Shown here: positions 29,000 through 38,933 of the stretch, piece after piece
How the letters are laid out: the number at the start of each line of letters is the position of its first letter
Numbering within the stretch: position 1 is the stretch's first letter
Source of the DNA: Microbacterium luteum
Lineage (GTDB): Bacteria; Actinomycetota; Actinomycetes; Actinomycetales; Microbacteriaceae
Length of the DNA stretch: 64,000 nt
Assembly: GCF_015277875.1 (NCBI RefSeq)
Contig: NZ_CP063814.1
Span: 2,170,001 to 2,234,000 of the forward strand
Direction of reading: 5' to 3'
Notes under the pieces: model-generated
What the model saw: the letters and a program-made list of their open reading frames with translations, nothing else
Database searches by the model: none
What the model was told of the DNA's origin: nothing
Position numbers and translations under genes: made by a program

Positions 29000-29869
29000 T
29001 CAGGCGAGGGTGATCTCGCCGGTGTAGACGAGGGCGGCCGGACCTGAGAGCAGCACGTGCGAGCCGTCGGCGTGCGGCACGAGGCGCAGGCCGAGACGAC
29101 CGCCGGGGACATCCACGCTCCACTGCTCGGGCGCGCCGGCTCCGGCCCAGTGACGAACGGCGAGCGCGGCGGCGGCGACACCCGTTCCGCAGCTGAGGGT
29201 CTCCCCCACGCCCCGTTCGAACACGCGCATCCGGATGCGGCCGACACCGTCGTGGACGAGAGGGTCTTCGGGCACGACGAACTCGACGTTCGCTCCCGCC
29301 GGCGGCGCGGGATCGAGGATCGGGGCCACGGTGAGGTCCAGGTCCTGCAGCTCCTCCACCGACGACAGCGCGACGACCACATGGGGGTTGCCGAGGTCGG
29401 CGTGCTGACCCGGTCGCGGGACGCTCAGCCCGCGGGCGCGCACGAGCACGTCGTCGTCGTCGACATCCCACCGGCCGAGGTCGACCTCGAATCCGAGGGT
29501 GCTGCGCGTCAGGGTCTTCACGCCCGCGCGCGTGCCGATGCGCAGGGGCTCTTCCAGGGACGCCAGGCCGGTGTCGACGAGGTACTTCGCGAACACCCGC
29601 GTGCCGTTGCCGCACATCTCGGCCACCGAGCCGTCGGCGTTGCGATAGTCCATGAACCATTCCGCTCCGGAGGCGGCGGCGGCGGCGCCCTCGTCGATCG
29701 ACGTCGAGCGGATGACGCGCAGCAGGCCGTCTCCTCCGATGCCGAAGCGGCGATCGCACAGGATGGCGACATGGTCGTCGGTGAGATCGAGCGCACCGTC
29801 GGGGTCGGCGATCACGACGAAGTCGTTCCCCGTGCCGTGGCCCTTGGTGAACGCGACGGTCTGCGGCAT
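29000..29869 (-). CDS. dapF: diaminopimelate epimerase
   Basis: 289 residues; converts LL- to meso-diaminopimelate for lysine synthesis. The two catalytic cysteines are in [15 protein letters not shown] and [14 protein letters not shown]; substrate contacts in [10 protein letters not shown] near the N-terminus. The ATG lies 4 nt past miaA's stop; TAGACT, 6 nt upstream, overlaps that stop and may give dapF its own leaderless transcript. With dapA and dapB also here, most of the DAP pathway is represented. Confidence 0.96.
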   Translation of the reverse strand: MPQTVAFTKGHGTGNDFVVIADPDGALDLTDDHVAILCDRRFGIGGDGLLRVIRSTSIDEGAAAAASGAEWFMDYRNADGSVAEMCGNGTRVFAKYLVDTGLASLEEPLRIGTRAGVKTLTRSTLGFEVDLGRWDVDDDDVLVRARGLSVPRPGQHADLGNPHVVVALSSVEELQDLDLTVAPILDPAPPAGANVEFVVPEDPLVHDGVGRIRMRVFERGVGETLSCGTGVAAAALAVRHWAGAGAPEQWSVDVPGGRLGLRLVPHADGSHVLLSGPAALVYTGEITLA

Positions 29870-29873
29870 CCTG

Positions 29874-30812
29874 TCAGTCTACGGGCGCTGCGCCCCGCAC
29901 GCGCGCGACGGCGTCGCGGGCGGCATCGGGCGCCGGCTCTATCCACGTCAGCGCGTCATAGCGCCGGAACCACGAGACCTGGCGACGGGCGTAGCGCCGC
30001 GTGAGGGCCTGGGTCTGCGCGATCGCGTCGCTCTCGCCGACGCGGCCGTCCAGCTGCGCGAGCGCCTGGGCGTAGCCGATCGCGCGACGTGCCGTCACCC
30101 CGTCGTCGAGGCCACGCGCCCGCAGCCGCTCCGCCTCCGCCACCAGCCCCTCCGCCCACATCGCCTCGACGCGGCGATCGAGCCGTTCGACGAGTTCGGC
30201 ACGGTCGACGTGCACGCCGAGGAGCGTCGTCTCCGGATGCCACAGGGACGGCGTCTCCGGCAGCGCGGCACCGTGGGTGCTCTCGCCCTGCATGACGATC
30301 TCCAGCGCCCGGACGACCCGACGACCGTTACGGGGATCGATGCGCGCCGCGGTGGCGGGGTCGAGCTCACGCAGCCGCGCGAAGAGGATGCCGGCTCCAT
30401 ACCGGTCGAGGTCGGCCTCCAACTCCGCACGCACGGCGTCGTCGTGGGGCGGAAAACGGAAGTCGAAGACGACGCTCGAGACGTACAGTCCCGATCCGCC
30501 GACCAGCACCGCATCCGCACCACGCGCGAAGATGTCGGAGATGGTCTCACGCGCGGTCGGCTGATACCAGGCGACCGCAGCCTCCTCGGTGACATCCAGC
30601 ACGTCGAAGAGATGGTGCGGGATGCCGCGACGCGCCGACTCGGGAAGCTTCGCCGTCCCGATGTCCATGCCGCGGTAGAGCTGCATGGCGTCGGCGTTGA
30701 CGATCTCCGCCGGGCGGCCCCGTCCGATCAGCTCCTCGGCGAGATCGAGCGAGAGCGACGTCTTGCCGGTGCCCGTCGCGCCGGCGATCACCCACAGCCG
30801 CGCGGCGCTCAC
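29874..30812 (-). CDS. miaA: tRNA dimethylallyltransferase
   Basis: 312 residues; adds an isopentenyl group to A37 of tRNAs reading UNN codons. P-loop [15 protein letters not shown] near residues 9-23, [17 protein letters not shown] with the catalytic Asp, and [10 protein letters not shown] near 240. The start is GTG at 30812, overlapping the miaB stop as GTGA; the longer frame upstream is inside miaB. Works before MiaB on the same nucleotide. Confidence 0.95.
   Translation of the reverse strand: MSAARLWVIAGATGTGKTSLSLDLAEELIGRGRPAEIVNADAMQLYRGMDIGTAKLPESARRGIPHHLFDVLDVTEEAAVAWYQPTARETISDIFARGADAVLVGGSGLYVSSVVFDFRFPPHDDAVRAELEADLDRYGAGILFARLRELDPATAARIDPRNGRRVVRALEIVMQGESTHGAALPETPSLWHPETTLLGVHVDRAELVERLDRRVEAMWAEGLVAEAERLRARGLDDGVTARRAIGYAQALAQLDGRVGESDAIAQTQALTRRYARRQVSWFRRYDALTWIEPAPDAARDAVARVRGAAPVD
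29876..29881 (-). promoter_or_regulatory. candidate leaderless -10 box for dapF
   Basis: TAGACT on the minus strand, 6 nt before the dapF ATG, overlapping miaA's last codons. Confidence 0.4.
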
Positions 30813-32356
30813 CCGCCGATGCGCAGGCTCGGGAGCCCGAGGGAGACCGCCCGGGGACCGTCGCCGGCGGACGTCGCCGGCACACCGCACGATTCGGCCT
30901 GCGAACGATCCCAGGCATCCCCTGCGCGCGTTCGGCGGATGCGCAGCGGCTGCCCGTCCGGAGCGTCCGCCAGCAGGTGGAACGGCGCGGCATGCGTCAC
31001 CGTCACCGACACGACATCGCCGGGCCGCGGAGCCTCGGACCCGCGCGGAACCTCGAAGTGCACGAGGCGGTTGTCTTCGGCGCGGCCGGTGAGGCGGTGC
31101 GTCTCCGCGTCCTTCTTGCCCTCACCGGTGGAGACGAGGACCTCGAGTTCGCGACCGAGCTGGGCGTGGTTCTCCTCCAGACTGATGCGTTCCTGCAGGG
31201 CGACGAGACGCTCGTAGCGCTCCTGCACGACGGCCTTCGGCAGCTGGTCGGGCATGGTCGCCGCGGGCGTGCCCTCACGGATCGAGTACTGAAAGGTGAA
31301 GGCCGATGCGAACCGGGACTGCTCGACGACGCGCATCGTGTCCTCGAAGTCGTCGTCGCTCTCCCCCGGGAAGCCGACGATGATGTCGGTGGAGATGGCC
31401 GCGTGCGGGATGCGCTCGCGCACACGGTCGAGGATGCCGAGGAACTTCGAACTGCGATACGAGCGTCGCATCGCCTTGAGGATCCGATCGCTTCCTGACT
31501 GCAGTGGCATGTGGAGCTGCGGCATGACCTGGGGCGTCTCGGCCATCGCGTCGATGACGTCGTCGGTGAAGGCCGCCGGGTGCGGGCTGGTGAAACGGAT
31601 CCGCTCGAGGCCGTCGATCTCCCCCGCGGCGCGAAGCAGCTTGCCGAATGCCTGGCGATCCCCGAACTCGACCCCGTAGGAATTGACATTCTGTCCGAGC
31701 AGGGTGACTTCGATGGCCCCGTCGTCGACGAGCATCCGGATCTCGTTCAGGATGTCGCCGGGGCGTCGATCCTTCTCCTTGCCCCGCAGGCTCGGCACGA
31801 TGCAGAAGGTGCAGGTGTTGTTGCATCCGACGGAGATGGACACCCATCCGCTGTGAACGGCGTCGCGCTTGGTCGGGAGCGTCGACGGGAAGACGTCGAG
31901 GGACTCGAGGATCTCGAGCTCGGCCTCGCCGTTGTGACGGGCGCGCTCGAGGAGATTCGGAAGCGAGCCCATGTTGTGGGTTCCGAAGACGACATCCACC
32001 CACGGCGCCTTGTCGATCACCGCCTGCTTGTCCATCTGCGCCATGCAGCCGCCCACAGCGATCTGCATGCCCTCGTGGCGGTCCTTGCGTGACTTCAGAT
32101 GCCCGAGCGTGCCGTAGAGCTTGCCGGCGGCGTTGTCACGCACCGCGCAGGTGTTGATGACGATCACGTCGGCCTCGTCGCCGAGTTCCGCTCTGATGTA
32201 CCCGGCGCTCTCGAGGGACCCGGAGAGACGCTCGGAATCGTGCACGTTCATCTGGCAGCCGAACGTTCGCACCTCATAGGTGCGAACTCGACCGTCGGCG
32301 GTCGTGGCGGCAGGAGAGGGTGCGATCAGCGTCGGCGCGGAGGAGGGCATGGACAT
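30809..32356 (-). CDS. miaB: tRNA-2-methylthio-N6-dimethylallyladenosine synthase
   Basis: 515 residues, radical SAM methylthiotransferase. N-terminal UPF0004 domain with three cluster cysteines ([26 protein letters not shown]), radical SAM triad [16 protein letters not shown], then a TRAM domain (about 385-455). A C-terminal extension of about 50 residues ([12 protein letters not shown]...) goes beyond the usual end. ATG at 32356, with TAGACT 9 nt upstream. Confidence 0.96.
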   Translation of the reverse strand: MSMPSSAPTLIAPSPAATTADGRVRTYEVRTFGCQMNVHDSERLSGSLESAGYIRAELGDEADVIVINTCAVRDNAAGKLYGTLGHLKSRKDRHEGMQIAVGGCMAQMDKQAVIDKAPWVDVVFGTHNMGSLPNLLERARHNGEAELEILESLDVFPSTLPTKRDAVHSGWVSISVGCNNTCTFCIVPSLRGKEKDRRPGDILNEIRMLVDDGAIEVTLLGQNVNSYGVEFGDRQAFGKLLRAAGEIDGLERIRFTSPHPAAFTDDVIDAMAETPQVMPQLHMPLQSGSDRILKAMRRSYRSSKFLGILDRVRERIPHAAISTDIIVGFPGESDDDFEDTMRVVEQSRFASAFTFQYSIREGTPAATMPDQLPKAVVQERYERLVALQERISLEENHAQLGRELEVLVSTGEGKKDAETHRLTGRAEDNRLVHFEVPRGSEAPRPGDVVSVTVTHAAPFHLLADAPDGQPLRIRRTRAGDAWDRSQAESCGVPATSAGDGPRAVSLGLPSLRIGG

Positions 32357-32365
32357 GATCTGCTC

Positions 32366-32371
32366 AGTCTA
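32366..32371 (-). promoter_or_regulatory. candidate leaderless -10 box for miaB
   Basis: TAGACT on the minus strand, 9 nt before the ATG at 32356. Confidence 0.45.
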
Positions 32372-32451
32372 CGATCGCCCACCGCGCGCTGCCTGTGCAC
32401 ATCGCGGATGACGCGCGACGACATGCCTCTGCCATACGTTCCCGTCCCGCA

Positions 32452-32519
32452 CTACTGTGACAGGAAACCAGTAGGAACGACGCAGCGAGGGGACCGCACG
32501 GACGCAGGGAGCTCAGTAG
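32452..32519 (+). promoter_or_regulatory. repeated CAGTAG half-sites upstream of the LuxR regulator
   Basis: CTACTG (32452-32457) is inverted against CAGTAG (32469-32474), 11-nt spacer; a further CAGTAG occurs at 32514-32519. Possible operator, perhaps autoregulatory; the inverted pair overlaps a TACTGT -10-like sequence. Confidence 0.35.
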
Positions 32520-32579
32520 TCTGTGATTTCGCTGGATGTCACAGCTGACATGCCGAGGCGCTCGAACGAAGGGGGACAC

Positions 32580-35132
32580 GTGCGGGCAGAGGGCGAACGA
32601 ACGATCATCGGGGACGACCGGCAACCGGATCGTCTCCTCCGGCACCTGCACGAGGGACGGAGTCTCCTCGTCTTCGGCTCCCGGGGCAGCGGCAAGAGCT
32701 ATCTGGCTCGCGCGCTCGCCACCCTCGCGGAGGATGCGGGGTGGGATCCGCTGGTGTTGCGAACGGGAGCGGTCTTGTGCACGGTGCCCTTCGGGGCGGC
32801 GGACGCCTGCGGGGATAAGCGCCTCGAGGCCCTCCGCGGGACAGGCGATGAGCCGGGCCAGCCGGTCCTGATCGTCGTCGACGACGCTCACCTGCTCGAC
32901 GAGCAGACGGCGCAGATGCTGGTGCGTGCCGCCTATCGCGGGACGGCGAAGCTCGTTCTCACGGTGACCGTGCCGCGGGCGAGAGCCGCAGGACACATCG
33001 CCGCATGCGACCAGCGGATGGCCCTCTTCGAGGACATGTGGAACAACGACCTGGCTGAGCGTGTCGATCTTCATGAGCTGACCGACGCGGACGCCCGCGA
33101 GATGGTGCGCGCCCACCCGACTGCAGGGGAGCTCGACGCCGCTGCGCTCGCGCGGTGCGTCGCCCTTGCGGACGGATCCCGTGCTCTCCTCCGCGAGATG
33201 CTCGATCGGGCCGTGGACGTCCTTCGCAACGACGCGGACCCCCTCGACGGGCTGCGCGACATCCCCGCGCATGGCCGACTCGGCGATACCATCCGCATGC
33301 ATGTCACCGACCTCGCCCCCGTGCATCGGATCTGCTTGGCGGTGCTCGGGCACCTTCCGGGCCTGTCCGCCACGGACGCCGCCCGATTCCTGCCGCCCAC
33401 GGCCGTGCAGGAGCTCGTGGCGGCAGGACTGATCCACGACGACGGGAGGCTCTCGCACGGCCTCACGGCCAACACCGTGCTGGCGCGTGAGGCCGGGCGA
33501 CAGGTCGATCCCGACTCCGTCGACGCCATCCTCCGTGCGGTGTCCGATCACCTGCTCGCACCCGAGGGGGATTGGTGGAGCAGACCCGCCGCCGCTCACG
33601 TCGCCGCTCGATGGCTCCATTCCGGGGGGACTCCCCCGCACACGGTCCCCGACGAGCGTCGCGATCGTGTTGTGCTGGATGCCGCACGCGCCGCGAACGA
33701 CGCCGGCGATCCCGTCCTGGCGAAGGCCTACCTCGCGATGGCCTCGGACACATCGACGGAGGAGGTCATCCTGGAGAATCGCCACGCGGAGGCGATGCTC
33801 GAGCGCAGGCCCATCGACTTCTCCCCCGGCGCTCACGGAATCGCTTCGGCCGACGTCATCCTGCGATTCCTCACCTTGCAGCCGCAGGCGGCGATCGACG
33901 CCTGTCCTCGTCCCGATGAATCGGAGACCGCGGTCTCTGCGCGCGCGACGCTCGATGTGACGGCCGCGCAGCGCGCCCTGATGTCGATGCAGTGGCACCG
34001 AGCCGAGGCACGGGCCGCCCGAGCCGCACGCGCGTCACCGAACGCGCGGGTGCGACTGGGCTCCGCCCTGACACATGCGATGAGCCTGTCCATGCGCGGA
34101 TGCGGCAGGGAGGCCGCCCTGGTGTTGACAGACCTCGTCGACGCACACGGGTGGTCAACGATGGCATCCACCGTCGAGACGAGCGATCGTCTCGTCGCCC
34201 TGTGCGCGGAGGTCATGTCACGCGCCGTCGCGGGAGAGAGCATCGAGCCGGTCCGCGGCCGTTTCGAGAAGGAAGCGATCCGGGCATCGCGGGAAAACGC
34301 TCCGAGCGGTCCGGTGTGGACCGGTTGGGGCGCTGCTCTCATCTACGCCCTGTCGGGAGAAATCGAGCGCGCCCTTCGCGAGATCGCGACCGCCCATCGC
34401 CGCTCCGCGCACCTGCCTCGACCGCCGTGGGCCGCGCTCGTGACCCTCACCGTCGCCCGGGAGGCAGCGCTCACCGACCACCCCGACGCAGCTCGCACGC
34501 TTGTCGAGTGGGCGACCGGCTCGACAGACGTCTTGCCACTGCTTGTGCGTCACACCGAGCTGATGACGACATCGTGCATCGCGGCTGCCGAAGGCGACAT
34601 CGTCACGGCGATCGACGAGACCGAGCAAGCCCTCGAGATCGCGGTGAGTTCCGGCGCGGCGCTGCTGGTCGCGGCGGACGGCTTTCAGCGCGCGGTGTTG
34701 GGTGGTGCGGACAGTGAGGTTCTGCGACTCCTGCGGGAGACCGCCGAGACGACCGACGCACCGATCGCGACCGCCCTGAGCGATCGAGCCCACGCGCTCG
34801 CCCTAGGTGAGCTCTCCTTGAACGACCGCGATGTGATCGCCCTGCTGCGTGCACACCAGGCGACTCCGAAGCGGACGAGTCATGCCGCCGGCTCGTCTCT
34901 GTTCCCGGTCTGGACGCCTCTGGCGTCGGACGTTGCACGCGAACCGGTCACGGCGGCGTTGACGCCGCGCGAGCGCGAGATTGCGGAACTCGTCTCCGAC
35001 GGGCTCAGCAACCGAGCGATAGCCGAACAGCTCTTTCTCTCCATCCGCACCGTGGAGTCGCATGTCTATCAGGCGCGCGCCAAGCTCGGTGCGCGTTCCC
35101 GTACCCACCTGGGCACCATCATGCGGCCATGA
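32580..35132 (+). CDS. large ATP-binding LuxR-family (LAL-type) regulator
   Basis: 850 residues from GTG at 32580, which has AAGGGGG in front; earlier in-frame starts at 32523 and 32550 lack one. N-terminal P-loop FGSRGSGKSYLARAL (Lys39), Walker B VLIVVDDAHLLDEQ near 98-111, a long helical TPR-like middle, and a C-terminal LuxR HTH: LTPREREIAELVSDGLSNRA then RTVESHVYQARAKLG. Such MalT/LAL proteins bind a ligand through the middle region; the ligand is unknown. It is alone on the plus strand between recX and miaB, with no obvious target operon beside it. Confidence 0.88.
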   Translation: MRAEGERTIIGDDRQPDRLLRHLHEGRSLLVFGSRGSGKSYLARALATLAEDAGWDPLVLRTGAVLCTVPFGAADACGDKRLEALRGTGDEPGQPVLIVVDDAHLLDEQTAQMLVRAAYRGTAKLVLTVTVPRARAAGHIAACDQRMALFEDMWNNDLAERVDLHELTDADAREMVRAHPTAGELDAAALARCVALADGSRALLREMLDRAVDVLRNDADPLDGLRDIPAHGRLGDTIRMHVTDLAPVHRICLAVLGHLPGLSATDAARFLPPTAVQELVAAGLIHDDGRLSHGLTANTVLAREAGRQVDPDSVDAILRAVSDHLLAPEGDWWSRPAAAHVAARWLHSGGTPPHTVPDERRDRVVLDAARAANDAGDPVLAKAYLAMASDTSTEEVILENRHAEAMLERRPIDFSPGAHGIASADVILRFLTLQPQAAIDACPRPDESETAVSARATLDVTAAQRALMSMQWHRAEARAARAARASPNARVRLGSALTHAMSLSMRGCGREAALVLTDLVDAHGWSTMASTVETSDRLVALCAEVMSRAVAGESIEPVRGRFEKEAIRASRENAPSGPVWTGWGAALIYALSGEIERALREIATAHRRSAHLPRPPWAALVTLTVAREAALTDHPDAARTLVEWATGSTDVLPLLVRHTELMTTSCIAAAEGDIVTAIDETEQALEIAVSSGAALLVAADGFQRAVLGGADSEVLRLLRETAETTDAPIATALSDRAHALALGELSLNDRDVIALLRAHQATPKRTSHAAGSSLFPVWTPLASDVAREPVTAALTPREREIAELVSDGLSNRAIAEQLFLSIRTVESHVYQARAKLGARSRTHLGTIMRP

Positions 35133-35160
35133 CGACAGCACGCGCCTGCGGCGGCGACGT

Positions 35161-35885
35161 TCAGGAGAACCTGACGCCTCGTGCGCCACGGTGCTCGTCG
35201 AGCGCACGCCGCGCGGCCTCCATCGCGACCGCACCGCCGTATCCCCGGCGCGAGAGCTGCCCGACGAGGCGCCGCAGAGCGACGTCTTGCTCGACGCGGT
35301 CAAGCTGCCGAACCTTGGTGCGCGCGAACTCGAGCGCGCGATCGGCGTCGTCGTCAGGCAAACCCGCGAGCGCCGCGTCGACGATGTCACGGGGGATGCG
35401 ACGCTTCTGCAACGCCATCGCGATCGCGGTACGCCCCTGACCCTTGCGATCGACGGCGATATGGATCAGATGCTCGGCGAGCGACGAATCGTCGAGGTAG
35501 CCACGGCGACAGGCATCGTCGATGATCGACGCCGCGAGACCGTCATCGAGTTCGTGCGTCGAGAGAAACGCGCGAGCCTCCGCGATCGACAAGGGCTTGC
35601 TCCGAAGCTTGCGGAGAAGCTGCTTCTCGGCGGCGTCGCGGGCATCGTCGGTGACGCCGGCAGCGTGACCGACGGCCTCGGTTTCGTCGGCATCTCGAGA
35701 AAGACCCGGATCCGACGTCCAGGTGCGATCCCATCCACCGGCCCTGTCGGGCGGATGCCCACCCGCGGCCGCCGACCCGACCTTGCGCGTCGGGTCAGCG
35801 CCACTCTCATGCGACCCGAAGAGGGGTGTAACGGGAGCGAGGTGTCCATCGGCCTCCTCGCCCCCGTCATCGGCGAACCGGACCA

Positions 35886-35886
<1 letters not shown>
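35161..35886 (-). CDS. recX: RecX regulatory protein
   Basis: 241 residues; inhibits RecA filament growth. The RecX core is in the C-terminal two thirds: AEKQLLRKLRSKPLSIAEAR (about 86-105), the GYLDDSSLAEHLI repeat, and QKRRIPRDIVDAAL. The first 80 or so residues are Gly/Asp/Pro-rich and not conserved, so a later start is possible, but no better Shine-Dalgarno is seen. The ATG shares one base with recA's stop (TGATG). Confidence 0.92.
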
Positions 35887-36932
<1,046 letters not shown>

Positions 36933-37049
36933 GGCGTGCTCCTTATGCTCGCAATCCGTCGCCTGTAGGCTGTCGCGCTCCTCTCCGGCGGATCGGATGC
37001 TGCGACAAGGCGTGGGTCGTCTCGATGACGTGGTCCACGGTAGGAGGGG

Positions 37050-37070
37050 GCTCCGACATCGCGTCGGAGC
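37050..37070. repeat. short palindrome related to the argC/15.4-kb repeat
   Basis: GCTCCGAC (37050-37057), loop ATCGC, GTCGGAGC (37063-37070). It shares the CTCCGACATC arm with the larger elements, so it may be a solo or decayed unit; it could equally be a leader hairpin of recA. Confidence 0.4.
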
Positions 37071-37117
37071 TCCGGAACCGGCCGGGGATCACCGGGTCGA
37101 AACGGCCCGTGTGCAGC

Positions 37118-37148
37118 ACACTACGCCACGATTCGAACACATCTTCGA
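37118..37148 (-). promoter_or_regulatory. recA SOS box and promoter -10
   Basis: TCGAACACATCTTCGA (37133-37148) differs by one base from the actinobacterial LexA consensus TCGAAC-N4-GTTCGA. A TAGTGT -10 lies 9 bp downstream on the minus strand at 37118-37123. Confidence 0.7.
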
Positions 37149-37164
37149 GGCGTGCGGCGTGTCG

Positions 37165-37386
37165 TCAGCGACGCGGTTCGAGTCGCCCGACACCGTGCCG
37201 TCGCTCCGGCGGAACATTCATCTCGATGCAGAGCGCTATCCACACCTCGCGCGGCGGCACGCCGGCATCCAACGCGGCCGTCGCCGTGCGGTCGCCGATC
37301 CCCGGGATGATCAGATCGTCGAGGAGCGCCCCGCCACGGGGACCGAACTCATCGTCGACGGCGCGACGGAATTCACTGCGCCGCAT
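37165..37386 (-). CDS. DUF3046 family protein
   Basis: 73 residues, MRRSEFRRAVDDEFGPRGGA at the start and DAGVPPREVWIALCIEMNVP in the middle, typical of DUF3046, a small actinobacterial family nearly always found just before recA. Function unknown. GGGGGAG Shine-Dalgarno. 24 nt separate it from clgR. Confidence 0.9.
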   Translation of the reverse strand: MRRSEFRRAVDDEFGPRGGALLDDLIIPGIGDRTATAALDAGVPPREVWIALCIEMNVPPERRHGVGRLEPRR

Positions 37387-37410
37387 GATCTCCCCCGTGA
37401 GGGAGGACGG

Positions 37411-37719
37411 TCACCGGAGCGTCAACTCGGCGTCGACGGAAGCGACGAGGTCGTCGGGAACCACGTCGGGGAACGTCTGCAGACCCTCGAGCACGGACAG
37501 GCGGTCGCCCACCTCGCGCATGATCGTGGAGATCGGCACGTCGAGAGCCTCGGCCAGTGAGGCGAGGATCTCGCTCGAGGCCTCCTTCTGGCCGCGCTCC
37601 ACCTCACTGAGGTAGCCGAGCGCGACGCTCGCGCGGCTGGCGACCTGGCGGAGGGTCTGCCCCTTCTGCTGACGGAAGTCCCGCAGGACTTCCCCGATCT
37701 CCTGACGCACAAGGATCAT
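37411..37719 (-). CDS. clgR: XRE-family regulator, ClgR homologue
   Basis: 102 residues from the ATG at 37719 (MILVRQEIGEVLRDFRQQKG); the longer frame upstream is unlikely. HTH at about 12-65 with TLRQVASRASVALGYLSEVE. In Mycobacterium and Corynebacterium the gene beside cinA-pgsA-ftsK is clgR, the activator of clp protease genes. Identity rests on sequence and this conserved position. GAGGAGGGG Shine-Dalgarno. Confidence 0.87.
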   Translation of the reverse strand: MILVRQEIGEVLRDFRQQKGQTLRQVASRASVALGYLSEVERGQKEASSEILASLAEALDVPISTIMREVGDRLSVLEGLQTFPDVVPDDLVASVDAELTLR

Positions 37720-37762
37720 GTCGGGCCCCTCCTCACTCGTGATTCCGATCGCCGGGTGCACC

Positions 37763-37791
37763 ACAGTACAACACCGTGATATCCAATCTAA
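37763..37791 (-). promoter_or_regulatory. candidate clgR promoter
   Basis: TTAGAT (37786-37791), 17-nt spacer, TACTGT (37763-37768) on the minus strand, inside an AT-rich patch unusual for this DNA, about 44 nt before the clgR ATG. Confidence 0.4.
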
Positions 37792-37884
37792 TCCCGGCCC
37801 CTTTGCATGGGGTGGGAATCGCCGAATGTAACCGAAGGGAAACACCAGGCATTCCCGAACGCCCTCGGCGGGCATCCGACTCGC

Positions 37885-38361
37885 TCAGACGATCGATGTC
37901 GCGAGCGCGAGCGCGCGGTCGACGCTTCGCTGACGGATCTGGTCGCGCCCACCCTGCAGCGAGAGCTCTTCGACACGGCGGCCGTTCGGCGTCGCCACGG
38001 CGACGTAGACCCGGCCCACGGGAGATTCGCCCTGCGGAGTAGGACCGGCGACGCCCGTCGTCGCCAGGCCCACGTCGGCACCGAGCCGTCGCCGCACGCC
38101 CTCGGCCATCGCGGCCGCCACGTCCGGATGAACCGGACCGTGCGCGGCAAGGAGATCGCCGGCGACATCGAGGAGTTCTGCCTTGAGTTCCGTCGCATAG
38201 GCCACGACGCCACCGCGCACGACGTCTGATGCTCCCGGCACGGCGGTCAGCTCCGCGCACACCAGTCCGCCGGTGAGCGATTCAGCGGTGGCGAGGGACC
38301 ATCCTCTCCGCCGCAGCGCCTCGACGAGCGTCGCCGCGTCGTTCGTCGGCGCGTCGTTCAT
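37885..38361 (-). CDS. cinA: CinA-family protein (nicotinamide-nucleotide amidohydrolase domain)
   Basis: 158 residues, only the C-terminal CinA/PncC domain: SLATAESLTGGLVCAELTAV (about 22-41), GGVVAYATELKAELL, and GVAGPTPQGESPVGRVYVAV. PncC deamidates NMN to recycle NAD. ATG at 38361 overlaps the pgsA stop as ATGA. Lacks the N-terminal MoaB-like domain of long CinA, as usual in this locus. Confidence 0.92.
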   Translation of the reverse strand: MNDAPTNDAATLVEALRRRGWSLATAESLTGGLVCAELTAVPGASDVVRGGVVAYATELKAELLDVAGDLLAAHGPVHPDVAAAMAEGVRRRLGADVGLATTGVAGPTPQGESPVGRVYVAVATPNGRRVEELSLQGGRDQIRQRSVDRALALATSIV

Positions 38362-38933
38362 CGGCGGGGTCGGCGCGCTCCGCGCACCTCGGACACCACG
38401 TAGTCGACGCCGCTGGCGATCGTGAGGACGAACGCGATCGCCAGCGCGACGCCGTTGACCCAGAAGATCCCGTCGCCGAGCACGGTCCACAGCGGCAGCA
38501 GAGCGAGGGCCAGCGCGACGCCCTGTGCCACCGTCTTGAGCTTGCCCATCCAGGCGGCGGCGAGAACATGGTCGCTCACGACGACGAAGCGATAGATCGT
38601 GATGCCGATCTCGCGGACCAGGATGACGATCGTCACCCACCACGGAAGCTCACCGAGAATCGAGAGCCCCACGAAGGCGAAGCCGGTCAGCACCTTGTCG
38701 GCGATGGGGTCGAGCAGCTTGCCGAGATCGGTCACGATGTCGTTCGCCCGCGCGATGTGTCCGTCCAGACCGTCGGTCGCGATCGCGACGACGAAGAGGA
38801 CCGCGGCAGCCCAGCGCAGACCACCGTCGGCGCCGTCGTCGGCGAGGAGCATCCACAGGAAGACCGGCGCGCAGAGGATGCGCACGATCGTGATGGCATT
38901 GGGGAGCTGACGGGGAACGGCCATGGTCATCAT
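38358..38933 (-). CDS. pgsA: CDP-diacylglycerol-glycerol-3-phosphate 3-phosphatidyltransferase
   Basis: 191 residues, integral membrane enzyme starting phosphatidylglycerol synthesis. The CDP-alcohol phosphotransferase motif [20 protein letters not shown], continuing LDPIADK, has all required Asp residues (about 54-80). Four to five hydrophobic segments. Three near-adjacent ATGs (38933, 38930, 38924); the first gives an ATGA overlap with ftsK's stop. Confidence 0.93.
   Translation of the reverse strand: MMTMAVPRQLPNAITIVRILCAPVFLWMLLADDGADGGLRWAAAVLFVVAIATDGLDGHIARANDIVTDLGKLLDPIADKVLTGFAFVGLSILGELPWWVTIVILVREIGITIYRFVVVSDHVLAAAWMGKLKTVAQGVALALALLPLWTVLGDGIFWVNGVALAIAFVLTIASGVDYVVSEVRGARRPRR

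Larger units (their letters stand above)
36933..37164. other. recA upstream region
   Basis: 232 bp between DUF3046 and recA. It holds the SOS box and promoter (37118-37148), a perfect 13-nt palindrome GTGTGC-A-GCACAC (37109-37121) next to the -10, and the 8-bp-stem hairpin 37050-37070. Confidence 0.6.
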
